From positions 261,501 to 325,500 of the forward strand of contig VIRR01000545.1 of NCBI GenBank assembly GCA_008638375.1: 64,000 nt of DNA, given 5' to 3'. Positions 24,250 to 35,827 of this stretch are shown one piece after another; within the stretch, counting starts at the first letter, position 1, and each line of letters begins with the position of its first letter. The stretch comes from Nyssa sinensis (taxonomy: Eukaryota; Streptophyta; Magnoliopsida; Cornales; Nyssaceae). The notes below the pieces were generated by a model. That model worked only from the letters and a program-made list of their open reading frames with translations. It did no database searches and was not told the DNA's origin. Both the position numbers and the translations under genes were made by a program.

Positions 24250-25633
24250 TGTTAGACCCTTACTAAGTTGACACGGCGGCTTGGGGCATGGGGAGGCATG
24301 TTCGGCCTTGGTGACATTGGCATGGGCATGGGGAGGCATGTTATGCCTTGGAATAACATTCAGACTTGGAATGTTATTCAAGTGCGGAAAGACATTCGGG
24401 ACTTAGAATGCTATTCGAGGATGGAATAAAATTCGGAAGTGGGAATGACTTTCCAGAGTTGGGATATGTCAAAAATATTCTAAGTATCGGATACTTAGAC
24501 AGTGTAGAGTTGGTGCAGCTGATGGCTTGTGAACAGTTGGTGCATGGGTTACCTTTGGCAAGGCAGATGCACACAGGGGGAAGGACTGGTTTTGCAGGTG
24601 GTTGTATCTACTCCTGTCAGGTGGACAAATTGTACTTTGACATATATAGGGGGGAGTACCTCCTCGAGGCGCCCATGGGCGAGTGGCCTATACGGCTAAG
24701 GAAGACCAAGACGTGTGGGGGCATGGCTTGGCAACGATGGCTAACACGGAAGCATGGGATGGGTCAAGAATTGCGCGGGTTCAAGGCTGACTATATATGG
24801 CCGTGTCCTTGAGTGAGGGCTCAGGTTTGGCAGTTGCGGCGCAGAGCAGTTGCGGCGCTAGGCAGTTGCGCAAGGCAGTTGTGGTACAGTTGCGTGCGGT
24901 TGCGCAAGGCAGTTGCGGGCGGTTGTGTAAGGCAGTTGCGGGGCAGTTGCGTGCGGTTGTGCAAGGCAGTTGAGTGTAGTTGCGCAAGACAGTTGCGTGC
25001 GGTTGCGCAAGGCAGTTACGGGGCTGACAGAAGGCGCAAGGCAACTGCCTGCTAAGTTGGCGCATGGATAGTGTGCGACAATGGGAGGCACGGATCCTCA
25101 CAGGTGGCATGCTGATCCAAGGGCCTCTATTGTGTGCGACAAAGTGAGGCACGGATCCTCACAGGTGGCGCGCATCCCAGGCTTCGGATAGCACTAGCAG
25201 TTGTGGGCGCAACTGCATGGCACAGATGGCAGTCTGTGACAAACCCTAACAGTTGGGGGTAACTGCATGTCATGTACATGGCACATGGGAACGGTTGAAG
25301 ACTTCGGCTATAAAAGGGGTGCAAGGTCTCTTGTAAACGGGAGAGAAGACAGAGCATAGTGTAGAGAGCAAGGCCGAGAGCATTGTTGTGTTTCTCTTTG
25401 TGTGTGAGCAAGAGTGTCTTGTATTCCTACGGGAATCATATTCCTTTGTATTCATAATTCCGGTGGGTTAGTGAATAAAAGGTTGGGGGTTTTTCCCTGT
25501 ATGCTTTGGTGTCTTCTTTCCAATTCCGCTGTGCTAAACACTGTGTGTGTTTGTGGGTGTTTTGAGTGGCTGGTTGTCCGGTGACAACGCCATCACAGGC
25601 AAAAATTTGGTGTCAGAAATTAACCCTGTGACA
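24250..25633 (+). repeat. 3' LTR of TR-GAG-like element, intact
   Basis: 1,384 bp, TGTTAGACCC ... CCCTGTGACA. TATA-like CTATAAAAGG is at 25308-25317 and AATAAA at 25474-25479. It is close to identical to the split 5' LTR apart from scattered substitutions and about 100 bp of extra minisatellite, so the element is moderately young. Confidence 0.9.
24831..25020 (+). repeat. GCAGTTGCG(T)GCGGTTG minisatellite in LTR
   Basis: Tandem units of about 23 bp, such as GGCAGTTGCGTGCGGTTGCG. The same array in the 5' LTR (about 21531-21611) is shorter by about 100 bp. Confidence 0.8.
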
Positions 25634-25638
25634 CTAGT

Positions 25639-25940
25639 CATTGTAAGTTTGTTCTTTTGATTCTTAAGTTTGAAAGGCATCTCTCAATTAAAGGCGTCAT
25701 GTATCATCTTTTTAAATTCATTATAAATATTGTTTACATTCAATGAGAAATACCAACGTTTGCATCTCAGTAGAAGCATGATCTTAGCTCTGATAAGTTC
25801 ATTATGTACATCTTTTGCATTCAGTATGGAATGTTAACATCCGCACCTTGCACACAGGCACAATTATGACTCTGATATCATGTTAGACGAGCGACCCAAT
25901 GTCCACTTAGAAGAATTGTCCATTTTGATCTATCAGTACA
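25639..25940. other. Spacer with possible retroelement fragment
   Basis: No gene was seen. GACTCTGATATCA next to TGTTAGACGAGC (25869-25892) looks like an antisense PBS/LTR junction of another element, cut off by the Athila insertion at 25940. The first 80 bp resemble sequence at about 61090-61170. Confidence 0.35.
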
Positions 25941-27352
25941 TGATAATGCACAAAAGTGCACTCTAAATATCCTATTATTAGATTAAAATGCTAAAATGTG
26001 AATAGAAATGTTGAGATTTAATTTATATTATTAAATTTAATTTCTATTTACAGTGAGATATATCTGAGCATTATTTTATAATATTTTAAATCTCAAATAT
26101 TGCATTATTTGTTGGTGAGAGATAGTTTGTAATTGTGCTTCACACTTAACATTTTTAGAACTTTACTATTCGGATTGTTTATTTGAATTTATTTTGATGG
26201 CAGCCACATAGCACTTAATTGAGCCCGACTCATTCAACATAATACTCCAAGCCGCATACACAAGTCTTGGGCCCACAAACTCACCCGTTCACATGGTTGG
26301 GGCTTAAGTAAAAAAAAAAAAAAAGAAAAGAATTAAGAAATGGCTTGGGCACAATGGCTGAAGAAAAAAAAAAAGAAAAAAAAGTCAAAAGTTGCGGCTA
26401 AATTGAGGTGGCGGCTAAAGAAAAAAAAACAAACGCAAGCCAGAAGTTGCGTGATATGTTTGGGCTGGGCTGCGTCCTTCGTGTTGGGCTTTAAAGGGGC
26501 TGCGACTGTTTTATAAAATGGCAGCTAGGGCACTGAGCAGAGGGGACGTCAGGGAAGAAAAGAGCAAGAAGGGGCTGAAGCAGTAGCGGGGCAGAAAAAG
26601 TTGGCGGCACAGTTCTTTTCCTTGAGATTTATGTTGTCCATCATATGTATAGGTAACTAAATTCTCAAGTAGGGCTAAGGATGAACTTGCACATTAGATG
26701 GTACTTTTAATTTATTTTTGATTCATGTATTTAATTTTTATTTATTAAAATTCTTTGTTTTATCATTCTCAATTTATTGTTAGTGTTTTCTTCTCTGAAT
26801 AATCATAGAGTTTAATCCGTTTATAGATTCAGACATACTTTTTTTATTGAATGGATTAGTTCTTTGATTATGTTTGGATCAATTGATTACATATATTGAT
26901 TTAATTCTTTGCTGCAATATTGTTCCCTGCGTATATTGTCATTGTTGGGTTCTCTCAATGTGGATAACAATTTGCATGATTTAAAAGTGATGAATGATTT
27001 TTTCAAAAGGTTACATTTGGTTTAACTTTGGTTTATAATTCTATATCTTCCGATTGGGATTTTTGGAATTAAATTCTCAATTGAGTTATCATTGAATTAA
27101 GAATAATTAAAATGCCGAATATGTGCAAGGGACTCCCGACGCTCTACTGCTCATTAATTTGAGTACTTTTTTCTGTTAATCACTTTGTTTAATTTTAATT
27201 TGCATTTAAAATCACTTTTTATTTTCTGATTAATCATTTAATATTTTCTTTAGTTTCTTTATTCTTTCTGTTATTCTTTTAATCTATGTCTATAAGGACT
27301 CGACACCCCAAAGTTGCACTACAACTACTGCGTTATTCTTTGGGCGTAATCA
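25941..27352 (+). repeat. 5' LTR of Athila-type element
   Basis: 1,412 bp from TGATAATGCACAAAAG to GGGCGTAATCA. A TATA-like TATAAAA is at 26512-26518. A-rich runs with GAAAA are at 26310-26430. Confidence 0.9.
26512..26518 (+). promoter_or_regulatory. TATA box, 5' LTR
   Basis: TATAAAA within CTGTTTTATAAAA, conserved at 60208-60214 in the 3' LTR. Confidence 0.55.
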
Positions 27353-27357
27353 AATTT

Positions 27358-27375
27358 TGGCACTGTTGCCAGGGA
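27358..27375 (+). other. Primer binding site, tRNA-Asp type, CpG-decayed
   Basis: TGGCACTGTTGCCAGGGA, five bases after the LTR. The plant tRNA-Asp complement is TGGCGCCGTTGCCGGGGA; all three differences are CG to CA or TG. Confidence 0.85.
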
Positions 27376-27644
27376 GACGATAGAAGAATCATTAGATAGT
27401 TTTTCTTTTCAGCAGTTTGTAAAGGCGGTAATTTCGTTCCCTTTTTTTGCTTGATGCATTATTATTTTATATTATTTTTCTTTTTGTATTTTTTTTGTGT
27501 TGCATTTTCTTTTTATTGGTTATCTTGCATGCATAATAGGCATAGGCACGCATTAGGTCGATTTGCTTGTAGGCCTGTGTTAGAGTCAAATTCAGAGTCT
27601 AATTTTTCTAATTTTTGTTTGATAATTCTTCTAATTTTGAAAAT

Positions 27645-28930
27645 ATGAGTGAACACGAGGATCAACCCAGTAGGACCCTTTAGGATTACCTCTACCCTAC
27701 ACGCACAGCCACACCATCATGCATCATGTTTTCACCCAATATTCATCAAATTGATGTTAAAACGGGGGTGATATAGTTACTCCCTACATTTCATGGTTTG
27801 GAAAATGAAAATCCATATGTGCACATTAGGGAGTTTGAAAAGGTAGTTGCAACTTTTCATAGTCAAAATGCAACAGATGACATTATGAGACTTAAGTTCT
27901 TTCCTTTCTCTTTGAAGGATAGAGCTAAGAGTTGGCTATACTCACTGAGACCAAGATCGATTGGATCGTGGAATGAGATGACTCAAGTCTTCTTTACTAA
28001 ATAGTTTCCCCAACATAAGACCAATGCTTTAAAAAGACAGATCTCCACCTTTGCACAAAAGGACAGTGAGACTTTGTATCAGTCTTGGGAGTGATTTAAG
28101 AAATTATTGAGTGTGTGCCCTCACCATGGGTATGAGAGTTGGCATCTAGTGAGTTATTTCTATGAGGGACTTACACCTAGAGAGCGCCAATTTGTAGAGA
28201 TGATGTGTAATGGTGAGTTTTTGCAGAAAAATCCTGATGAGGCTGATGAGTACCTCAGTGAGCTTGCTAAAAAATCTCACACTTGGACAGGACCTAGTGT
28301 TACTGAAAGCACAAATAGGTCACGACCTACAGGGAACCAAAATGGTGGTGAAATTTACCATCTCAGGGAGGAGGCCAACTTGAAGGCTAAGGTGGAGACA
28401 CTCACTAGGGAGTTAGAGGTGTTAAAGGCTACGGACTTAAAGCCAACACACTTGGCTAATCATGCAGAGTCTTTTGGACCATGTTCTGTGTATGGCAGGG
28501 TAAATCACCTCGCCCAAGAGTGTCCTACATTTGCTGAGATGAGAGGGATGTATGAGGAACAATGTAATGCCTTAGGTATGTACAAGAAACCTTTCACACC
28601 CTTCTCTGAGACCTACAATCTGGGCTGGCGCAATCATCCCAATTTTAACTGGAAGTCTGAAAACCAACCACTTGCACAACCCCCTAGATCATACCCTACA
28701 CCATATCATGCACCATCATCTTCTAGGAATTCTTTAGAAGACACTTTGCATGTTTTTATTGAAGCAGAGGGTAAGACTAGTCAAAGTTTGAATCTTTGAT
28801 TACACAGGTTGTGGAAGAAAACAAAGAGATAAAGAGCCAAGTGTCCAAATTGATGAGCTCTTTGAGTGTGAATAAGTGAGGTAAATTCCCTTCCCAAGCT
28901 CAGTCCACACAGCATAGTCAACACATAGCG
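27645..28930 (+). pseudogene. Athila-type gag, broken
   Basis: The ATG at 27645 opens a frame that can be followed to 28799 through four in-frame stops (27681, 27774, 28002 and about 28095). A frameshift near 28795 and another TGA near 28877 lie before the protease frame. The gag core is recognisable from 27798 (PYVHIREFEKV, KDRAKSWLYSLRP) to about 28260 (YEGLTPRERQ, EADEYLSELAKK). A coiled-coil-like stretch (REEANLKAKVETLTRELEVL) follows. A zinc-knuckle relic near 28480-28524 (CSVYGRVNHLAQECP) has its second Cys changed to Tyr. The product would have formed the particle. It cannot be made now. Confidence 0.85.
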
Positions 28931-28939
28931 CAAGAGAAT

Positions 28940-29743
28940 TTGAAGGATGTGAACTCCATTGTGACTCGAAGTGGTAAGTCATTACACAACCCAACAATGG
29001 ACAAATCGGGGGATGTGAAAAAAGATCAAGATAGTAGTAATGCCGAGCTGCCCAAGGAACCAGAGGTGACAAAGGGCCTTGTTAAAGTTCCATTCCCACA
29101 AGCTTTAAAATCAAGCAAGCGAACTTTGGATCCTAACAATGAAATCCTAGAGAATCTCAGGCAGGTAAAAATTAATCTTCCTCTTTTACATGTAATTAAA
29201 CAAGTTCCTACTTATGCAAAAGTTCTTAAAGATTTGTGTACAGTTAAGAGGAAGCACTATATGAAGAATACAGCGTTCCTGACAGAGCAAGTTAGTGCTC
29301 TAATTGAGCAGAGGATTCCTCTCAAGTACAAGGATCCTGGTTGTCCAACCATTGCCTGTAGCATTGGAAATCATGAGTTTGGGCAAGCTTTGCTGGATTT
29401 AGGAGCTAGTGTGAATTTAATGCCTTATTCTACTTTTTTACAAATGGGGTTGGGAGAAATCAAACCAAATTCTGTGGTATTACAATTAACTGACCGTTTA
29501 GTCAAAGCACAACGGGGTGTGGTAGAAGATGTTCTGATTCAAATTGATAAATTTTATTATCTTGTTGATTTCCTAATCCTTGACACTAGCTCTGTTATTG
29601 ACTCAACTTCAAAAATTCCTTTGATTTTATATAGGCCTTTCCTTGCCACTGCTAATGCTCTTATTAATTGCAGGAATGGGCTCATGAAGTTGTCTTTTGG
29701 AAACATGACTCTCGAGGTGAATATCTTCCATATTACAAAATAG
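28940..29743 (+). pseudogene. Athila-type protease region
   Basis: An open stretch of 267 codons. The N-terminal part (residues 1-130) is a linker with a VPFPQAL motif and a basic, charged stretch. The retropepsin lies at about residues 135-260, with the catalytic DLGASVNLMP (Athila uses DLGAS rather than DTGAS) and a later ILDTSSVID and ILYRPFLATANALI. It would cleave the gag-pol polyprotein. The frame is offset from gag by a frameshift and ends at TAG before the next pol segment. Confidence 0.85.
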
Positions 29744-30007
29744 CCAGAAGAGGAGGATGAAAGCTGTTAGACGTACATGATTGATTCACTCATTGATTCA
29801 CTCATAGATAGGGGAGTTTCTACAACTCATGATTTTGATCCCCTTGAGCATTTTCTTGTTAATTCTGAGTTTGATTGTATTACTGATTCATCTGATGTGG
29901 TTGATATTTGTGCTATTTTTTACAGAACTCAGGATTATAGAGCACGGGCATGATGACCGAAGTTTGAGGAGTTGCCTAAAGAAAGTGAAGAATAGATTCC
30001 TTCAAGT

Positions 30008-31650
30008 GTGGAAGCACCCAAAGTTGAATTGAAGCCTTTGACGAAAGGTTTAAAGCATGCCTTCCTTGGTCTAGGTGATACTTTTCCTGTTATTATCTCA
30101 TCTGAATTGTCTGAGTCTCAAGGTGAGAAATTAATTCAGACCCTAAGTAAGCATAGGTCAGCCATAGGTTGGAGCATTGCTGATAAAAAAGGTATTAGTC
30201 CCCTGGTCTGTTCTCATAAAATCAATTTGGAGGAAGGAACTAGCCCTCGTAGAGACCCCCCAGCGTAGGCTTAATCCCATTATGAAATAAGTGGTGAAAA
30301 ATGAAGTGTTGAAACTATTAGATGCAGGAATCATATATCCTATTGTTGATAGTAAATGGGTTAGTCCTATACAGGTTGTCCCTAAAAAGTCAGGTGTTAC
30401 TGTGGTGAAAAATAACCTAGGAGAGTTAGTCCCTACAAAACTTATGACTGGCTGGCGGATGTGTATTGATTATAGCAAATTGAATGCTGCCACCAGGAAA
30501 GACCATTTTTCTCTCCCTTTTATTGATCAAATCCTTGAGGGTGTGGCTGGTCATCCTTTTTGTTATTTCTTGGATGGTTATTCTAGTTATTATCAAATTG
30601 AAATTGCATTAGAAGACCAGGATAAAACCACTTTCACTTGTCCTTTTGGTACTTATGCTTTTCGTAGAATGCCATTTGGATTGTGTAATGCACCTGCTAC
30701 TTTTCAACGTTGCATGATGAGTATTTTTAGTGATATGGTTGAAAATTGCATGGAAGTTTTTATGAATGATGTGACTGTTTTTGGATCTTCTTTTGATGCA
30801 TGCCTATTGAATTTAAAGAGAGTGTTGACTCGTTGTGAGGAGAAGGAATTGGTTTTGAATTGGGAAAAATGCCACTTTATGGTACCTTCAGGTATTGTCT
30901 TAGGGCATATTATTTCTTCTAGGGGGATAGAAGTTGATCGATCTAAGATTGAATTAATCTCTAAATTGCCTAAACCTAGGACAGTAAAGGTTGTGAGATC
31001 CTTTCTTGGTCATGCGGGCTTTTATAGGGGTTTCATACAAAAATTTTCCACCATATTTAGACCACTATGTGACCTCTTAGCTAAAGATGCCCCATTTGAG
31101 TGGACACAAGCTTGTCAAGAAGCCTTTAAAATGCTAATTGGCAAGTTTACCTCAGCACCCATAATGCAGCCACCTGATTGGACTTTGCCTTTTGAGATAA
31201 TGTGTGATGCCAGTGATTATGCTATAGGTGTTGTTCTTGGACAGCGAAGGGAGGGGAAGCCCTTTGTCATTTACTATGCTAGTAGAACTTTAAATAGTGC
31301 TCAGATGAATTAATCTACTACTGAAAAAGAGTTGCTAGCTGTAGTCTTTACTTTGGATAAGTTTCATGCTTATTTAATTGGTTCTCCTATTCTTATTTTC
31401 ACAGATCATGTAGCCCTTAAATACCTTCTCACAAAGGAGAATGCTAAGGCGCGACTAATACGGTGGATTTTACTTTTGCAGGAATTTGACATCACCATCA
31501 AAGACAAGAAAGGAGTGGAAAACGAGTGGCTGACCATCTTTGGAGGCTCACATTTGAGGACACCTCTGACCACCTGCCAATCAGGGATGATTTTTCGGAT
31601 GAGCATTTACTTTCTATTACTTTTCTACCATGGTTTGCTCATATTGTGAA
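30008..31650 (+). pseudogene. Athila-type reverse transcriptase and RNase H
   Basis: Three open pieces (30008-30268, 30291-31313, 31332-31649). The first two are separated by a frameshift; the last two are in frame and split by TAA at 31311-31313. RT motifs in order: MCIDYSKLNAATRKDHF, CYFLDGYSSYYQIEIA (catalytic Asp kept), MPFGLCNAPATFQRC, then FMNDVTVFG where the family has FMDD, so one catalytic Asp is Asn. RNase H follows with [20 protein letters not shown] and [11 protein letters not shown], its acidic residues kept. A frameshift near 31525 ends the homology. These enzymes would copy the RNA into DNA. This copy is inactive on several counts. Confidence 0.9.
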
Positions 31651-31708
31651 TTATTTGGTTGCAAGTGAGATACCAGTGGATTGAAGCACTCAGGATAAGA
31701 GGAAGTTC

Positions 31709-32634
31709 ATGACTGAGGTACGTAATTTCTATTGGGATGACCCCTTTGTTTTCAAATACTGCCCTAACCAAATTTTAAGGCGTTGTATCCCTGATGAAGA
31801 GATTGCTAGTGTCTTAGAATTTTGTCACTCACAAACTTGTGGGGCGCCACTTTGCAATGAAGAAAACCGCTGCAAAAATTCTGTAGTGTGATTTTTATTG
31901 GCCTACCTTGTTTAAGGATGCCAACATCTATTGTCGTTCATGTGAAAGGTGTCAAAAGTTAGGAGTTATGTCCCATCATAATATGATGCCCTTAAACCCA
32001 ATTTTAGTGATTGAAATTTTTGATTGTGGGGGCATTGATTTCATGGGACCATTTCCACCTTCCTTTGGATATTAATATATTATTGTGGCAGTAGATTATG
32101 TATCAAAATGGGTAAAGGCAGCAGCTTGCAGGAGTAATGATAATAAGATGATGATTAAATTTCTCAAAGAGAATGTGTTGTCTCGGTTTGGTACACCACG
32201 TGCTATCATTAGTGACCGAGGCACACATTTTTGCAACCGTTCTTTTGAGGCTTTGATGAAAAAATATGGGGTGGTACATAAAATCTCTACTGCCTATCAC
32301 CCCTAGACAAATGGACAAATAGAGCATGCAAATAGGAAAATTAAGCAAATTTTAGAAAAAAACGGTCAACCCGGATCATAAAGATTGGTCTTTGAGACTA
32401 GTTGATGCACTTTGGGCCTACCGTACAACTTTCAAAACTCCCTTAGGCATGTCACCTTATAGGCTTGTTTTTGAAAAGCCTTGCCACTTACCTGTAGAGC
32501 TTGAGCATCGAGCCTATTGGGCCGTCAAGCATTTCAATTTTGACATGGGAGAAGCACGTAAGCTAAGAAAATTTCAATTGACTGAGTTAGAGGAATTGAG
32601 AAATGATGCTTATGAGAACTCTTGAATCTATAAG
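31709..32634 (+). pseudogene. Athila-type integrase, N-terminal and core, broken
   Basis: The HHCC zinc-binding region is spread over shifted frames at 31770-31965 (EFCHSQTCG, then CERCQKLGV in another frame). The core follows: a first Asp near 32035 (GIDFMGPF), a second at about 32215 (AIISDRGTHFCN), and the Glu after a TAG at 32305 (GQIEHANRKIKQIL). A frameshift near 32360 leads to 32392-32625 ([24 protein letters not shown]). A TGA lies at 32623-32625, just before the solo LTR that splits the domain at 32634/32635. The piece resumes at 36300. Confidence 0.85.
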
Positions 32635-32659
32635 TGTAACACCCCGACCCTGATTAAGT

Positions 32660-32680
32660 AATGATTAGTTACTAATCATT
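32660..32680. repeat. Inverted repeat near LTR start (9 bp arms)
   Basis: AATGATTAG, TTA, CTAATCATT: perfect 9 bp arms with a 3-base loop, 25 bp from the LTR end. The partial LTR at 1-2323 has the same repeat at 2278-2298 with one mismatch. Confidence 0.85.
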
Positions 32681-32865
32681 TATCTGAACCAAACATAAAG
32701 AATAATTAAGAAGCTAACCTAATTAGGAGTTGACCAGAAGAAACGGCGTCGAAAGATAAGTCACAGAATAAAAGTTAAGTAGGAAATAGTGAAACTGCAT
32801 TAATGCGCAGCCAAACAGGGCCTAAGCCTAAAATAGGGAAAAATAGCCAAAAGTGTGGCCAAGGG

Positions 32866-32927
32866 GGACTTGAACCCTTGACCAAGTGGGCATGATTATT
32901 GTTACCAAAAATTTACCAACTAAGCTA
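32866..32927 (-). promoter_or_regulatory. tRNA-like A-box/B-box module in LTR (antisense to LTR)
   Basis: On the minus strand TAGCTTAGTTGG (32927-32916) is a perfect match to the pol III A-box TRGCNNAGTNGG. GGTTCAAGTCC (32876-32866) is one base off the B-box GGTTCGANTCC. The start-to-start distance is about 51 bases, as in tRNA genes. There is no full cloverleaf. Confidence 0.65.
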
Positions 32928-34999
32928 AGAGCACCTTTGTGCATATATATGCAAAGATATATATATAAATAGCAATCAGATTTGACCTCTCCCCAAAGTG
33001 ACCAATAGCCAAACATGCAACACCTCAGCATTACATCATGCTATAGCCATCATGCCTATAGTCTCATGATGAAACCTCTCTCCCAACCAAATTGCATGCA
33101 AAATAATCATGCATTTGGGGAGATGAAAAGGGCAAGAGAAATGTAAGATATGTATATCTCCATATATGCATTCTCCATATGTGCAGATCTGAAATTAGAG
33201 AGTGTTGAGATACTACTTTATAGAGAGAGAAAGTGCTGAGAGAGAGAGAGGAATTCTAGAGAGAGAGAGTAGACAAGTTGTGCATGCAAGTTGTATACCT
33301 TGGTGAGCTTGAGGAGGCCAAGGAATTGCACGAGGAGGAACAAATCCAACCCTTGAAGCTTCATTTGAGCACAGCCGTGAGGGAGAGACCACTGTTCAAG
33401 GTTGGTGTTCAAATTTTTTTGGAAATTTTCCTACTAGATTTAGCTACTGTTTTATAGCTTTTAGGATCTGTCATTGCATGTGTAGTATTTTAACTTGAGA
33501 ACTGGGTCATTTATAAATGATTTGGACCAACAAAACTGCCCTAAAACATAGAAATGGAAACAAACCGCCATTGATGAAGCTTGAGTTGCAGGTCTGATCC
33601 GACCTCAACCAACCGAGCTTTTGAGGGTTGAAACATGAAATAGGACATCTTAGGACCCCGAAAAACACTATACACGACCTAGAGACCTAGGTCTACGCCC
33701 TCAAAACCGAGGCTATTCTTCTCGGCCCAAAAACCAAATCTTTAAATCTGACCCCTAAACCGAGATTGATGAGTTGGGAATGGAAGCTCATGTTGTAAGG
33801 GTTGCAGAGGATCAAACCTCGTGCAAAATGATGAAGGAATGAGGCTGTATGGACTGACTGTATTTTCCCACAATAATCGGCTAGAACAGTCCCCTATTGT
33901 TGATTGTGATGCTTGAAATCGATGCCAAATGGATGATATTACTCCTAGAAACATTTTGGAAAGAAAACCAGTGGGAATCGCTGTATGAAAACCTACGAAT
34001 TGGGAGAGAAAATTCTGAAATTTTCTAGGGCTACAGTGTGTAGAACGGTGGGGAAGATGATGAACAGTACGGGTCGGGCATGGACCGGGTTCGGGTCGGG
34101 CCCCGACCCGACCGAGAAACGGATAAAACCCATAAACTGTACTGCGTCGTTTTGATGCTGTTATTTCAAAATTTTAAATTGTGGGGCTGACGTCAGCCTG
34201 ACGTCAGCACATTACCTTGAACCGGACTGGACCGGTCTGGTTCAGTCGCATGCTGACTGAACCGTTTGGTTCAGTTACAATTTTTTGGAAATTACGAAAT
34301 GACCCAACAGTTTTGGGAAAATTTCATTCTGGCCCAGATTTTGAAACTTTAATTCATTTATACCCCTGATAAATTAATAAATAATAAATTAAATTATTTA
34401 ATTAATTTATTAATTAAATAAAGATGACCAAATTACCCCTAGGTCATAAATAAGTCAAACGGAGTCCGAATAAAGTAAACGAATAGTGGTTTTTGACTAT
34501 TTTGGACGTTCCGGACTCAATGGTGTGGTCCGTTTTACGAGACGAGGCTTCAAAAATTACGATACGTTAAAGTACAAATTACTAAATTGCCCCTAATGTA
34601 ACCGATGTCCAAATAAGACAAGTTATTAGTGTAATCTTATTTTCTTGGGCCTTCTGAGATCAACAGTGAGGTCCGATTCACGAGACGGGACTCCGAAAAA
34701 TATGACGCGTGAAATGACCAAACTACCCCTAAGGTACCCGAAGCCCAAATGAAACTAAAAGATAGTCTATTTTGACTATGTCGGACATTCCAAACCCAAC
34801 GGTGAAGTCCATAACACCAAAATAGGTACTGAAAATTTAGTCACGTATAAAATAAAACTCATCAAGTCACCACGAGTTGACTAGTAAGACCAATCCTAGG
34901 AAGTTAGGATACGTCAGGCCTAAAATTAAATGAAAGAGCATGAATAGGTAACGATTTAAGGTAAATGTGAAGTTAACAAGTTCTTTATAATTTTCTTAG

Positions 35000-35053
35000 G
35001 AAATACAAAGGAAAGGGAAAAGCCCACCAGTAGTGCAAACCCGGGGAATCAAG
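35000..35053 (+). other. Mini-exon-like block in LTR (54 nt)
   Basis: Preceded by ATTTTCTTAG and followed by GTGAGTAACC. It is purine-rich (GAAATACAAAGGAAAGGG). It matches 57305-57363 in layout. Confidence 0.45.
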
Positions 35054-35778
35054 GTGAGTAACCTCACATTTGAAGTGGAGATTTAATTCCACGGATTTGA
35101 ATGATGTTTTAAATATCAAATTCTGTCTTTACACAATTCCGTTTTAAATATTCTGTTATGACATGCTTCCTGAATAATTTACTACTGTTCTCTGAGATAT
35201 ACTTCTGCATGTCTAAATTTTCGATTTCAAATGTTATTATATATCCTGAATTTACATGTTTCACGTATTTCGATACCCTATCATGAGGTTATGAACTGTA
35301 TGTTTTGAATGCTTTTAAATGCATCCACACGAAGGAATTATGGGTTAAATGCTTTTAAATGCAAGATAAATTGTGCATAAGCACCACGGATTTCTATCGG
35401 GTTTCTTAGGAACCCAACTACGATACGAATAAATGCCAGGTAGCAGGATCTAATCCCCCAGGCATATGAGATATCTCCACGAAAAGTAAAATGGGAATCT
35501 GGTTCGAAACAGATTCTGTTAATGAAAGTGATAAGGTGTGTGTTGAAAATGGAAGCAGACTTTTTCCTCATTTTCACCATGCATATTTACATGATTTGAA
35601 ATTCATATACTGTATTTCGAAAGTACAAGTTAGCTTGAATACTTTAATGTTTCAAAGCCATTGTTTAAAGAATGCATGTACTCTATGTTCCAAGTATACG
35701 AGCAATTGGTAGTGAGTATTTTACAAAATTCTCACGTGCGAAACCACTACCAATTGAAACCCATGACAGATGTTAGAA

Positions 35779-35827
35779 TTACTCACTGGGCTTTTCGAAG
35801 CTCACCCCATTCCCTAACATTTTTCAG
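35779..35827 (+). other. Conserved LTR 3' module
   Basis: TTACTCACTGGGCTTTTCGAAGCTCACC, a pyrimidine-rich stretch, and ACATTTTTCAG/GTGATGACG. It includes a short hairpin GGGCTT...AAGCTC. Confidence 0.6.

Larger units (their letters stand above)
12348..25633 (+). mobile_element. TR-GAG-like non-autonomous gypsy element (4.7 kb net)
   Basis: The element starts TGTTAGACCC at 12348 and ends CCCTGTGACA at 25633, flanked by the perfect 5 bp duplication CTAGT (12343-12347 and 25634-25638). Removing the nested insertion (12837-21431) leaves about 4.69 kb: 5' LTR about 1.28 kb, internal region 2,026 bp, 3' LTR 1,384 bp. The internal region has an iMet PBS and a single gag-protease reading frame. It has no reverse transcriptase, RNase H or integrase, and there is too little space for them, so the layout looks original rather than a random deletion. 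This matches the TR-GAG class of plant elements, which depend on enzymes from an autonomous partner; here a protease is also kept. One in-frame TGA and the broken 5' LTR make this copy inactive. Confidence 0.85.

Noticed and set aside
32866..32927. A true tRNA gene
   Set aside because: A-box and B-box are present, but I could not form acceptor and anticodon stems; it is recorded as a tRNA-like module instead.
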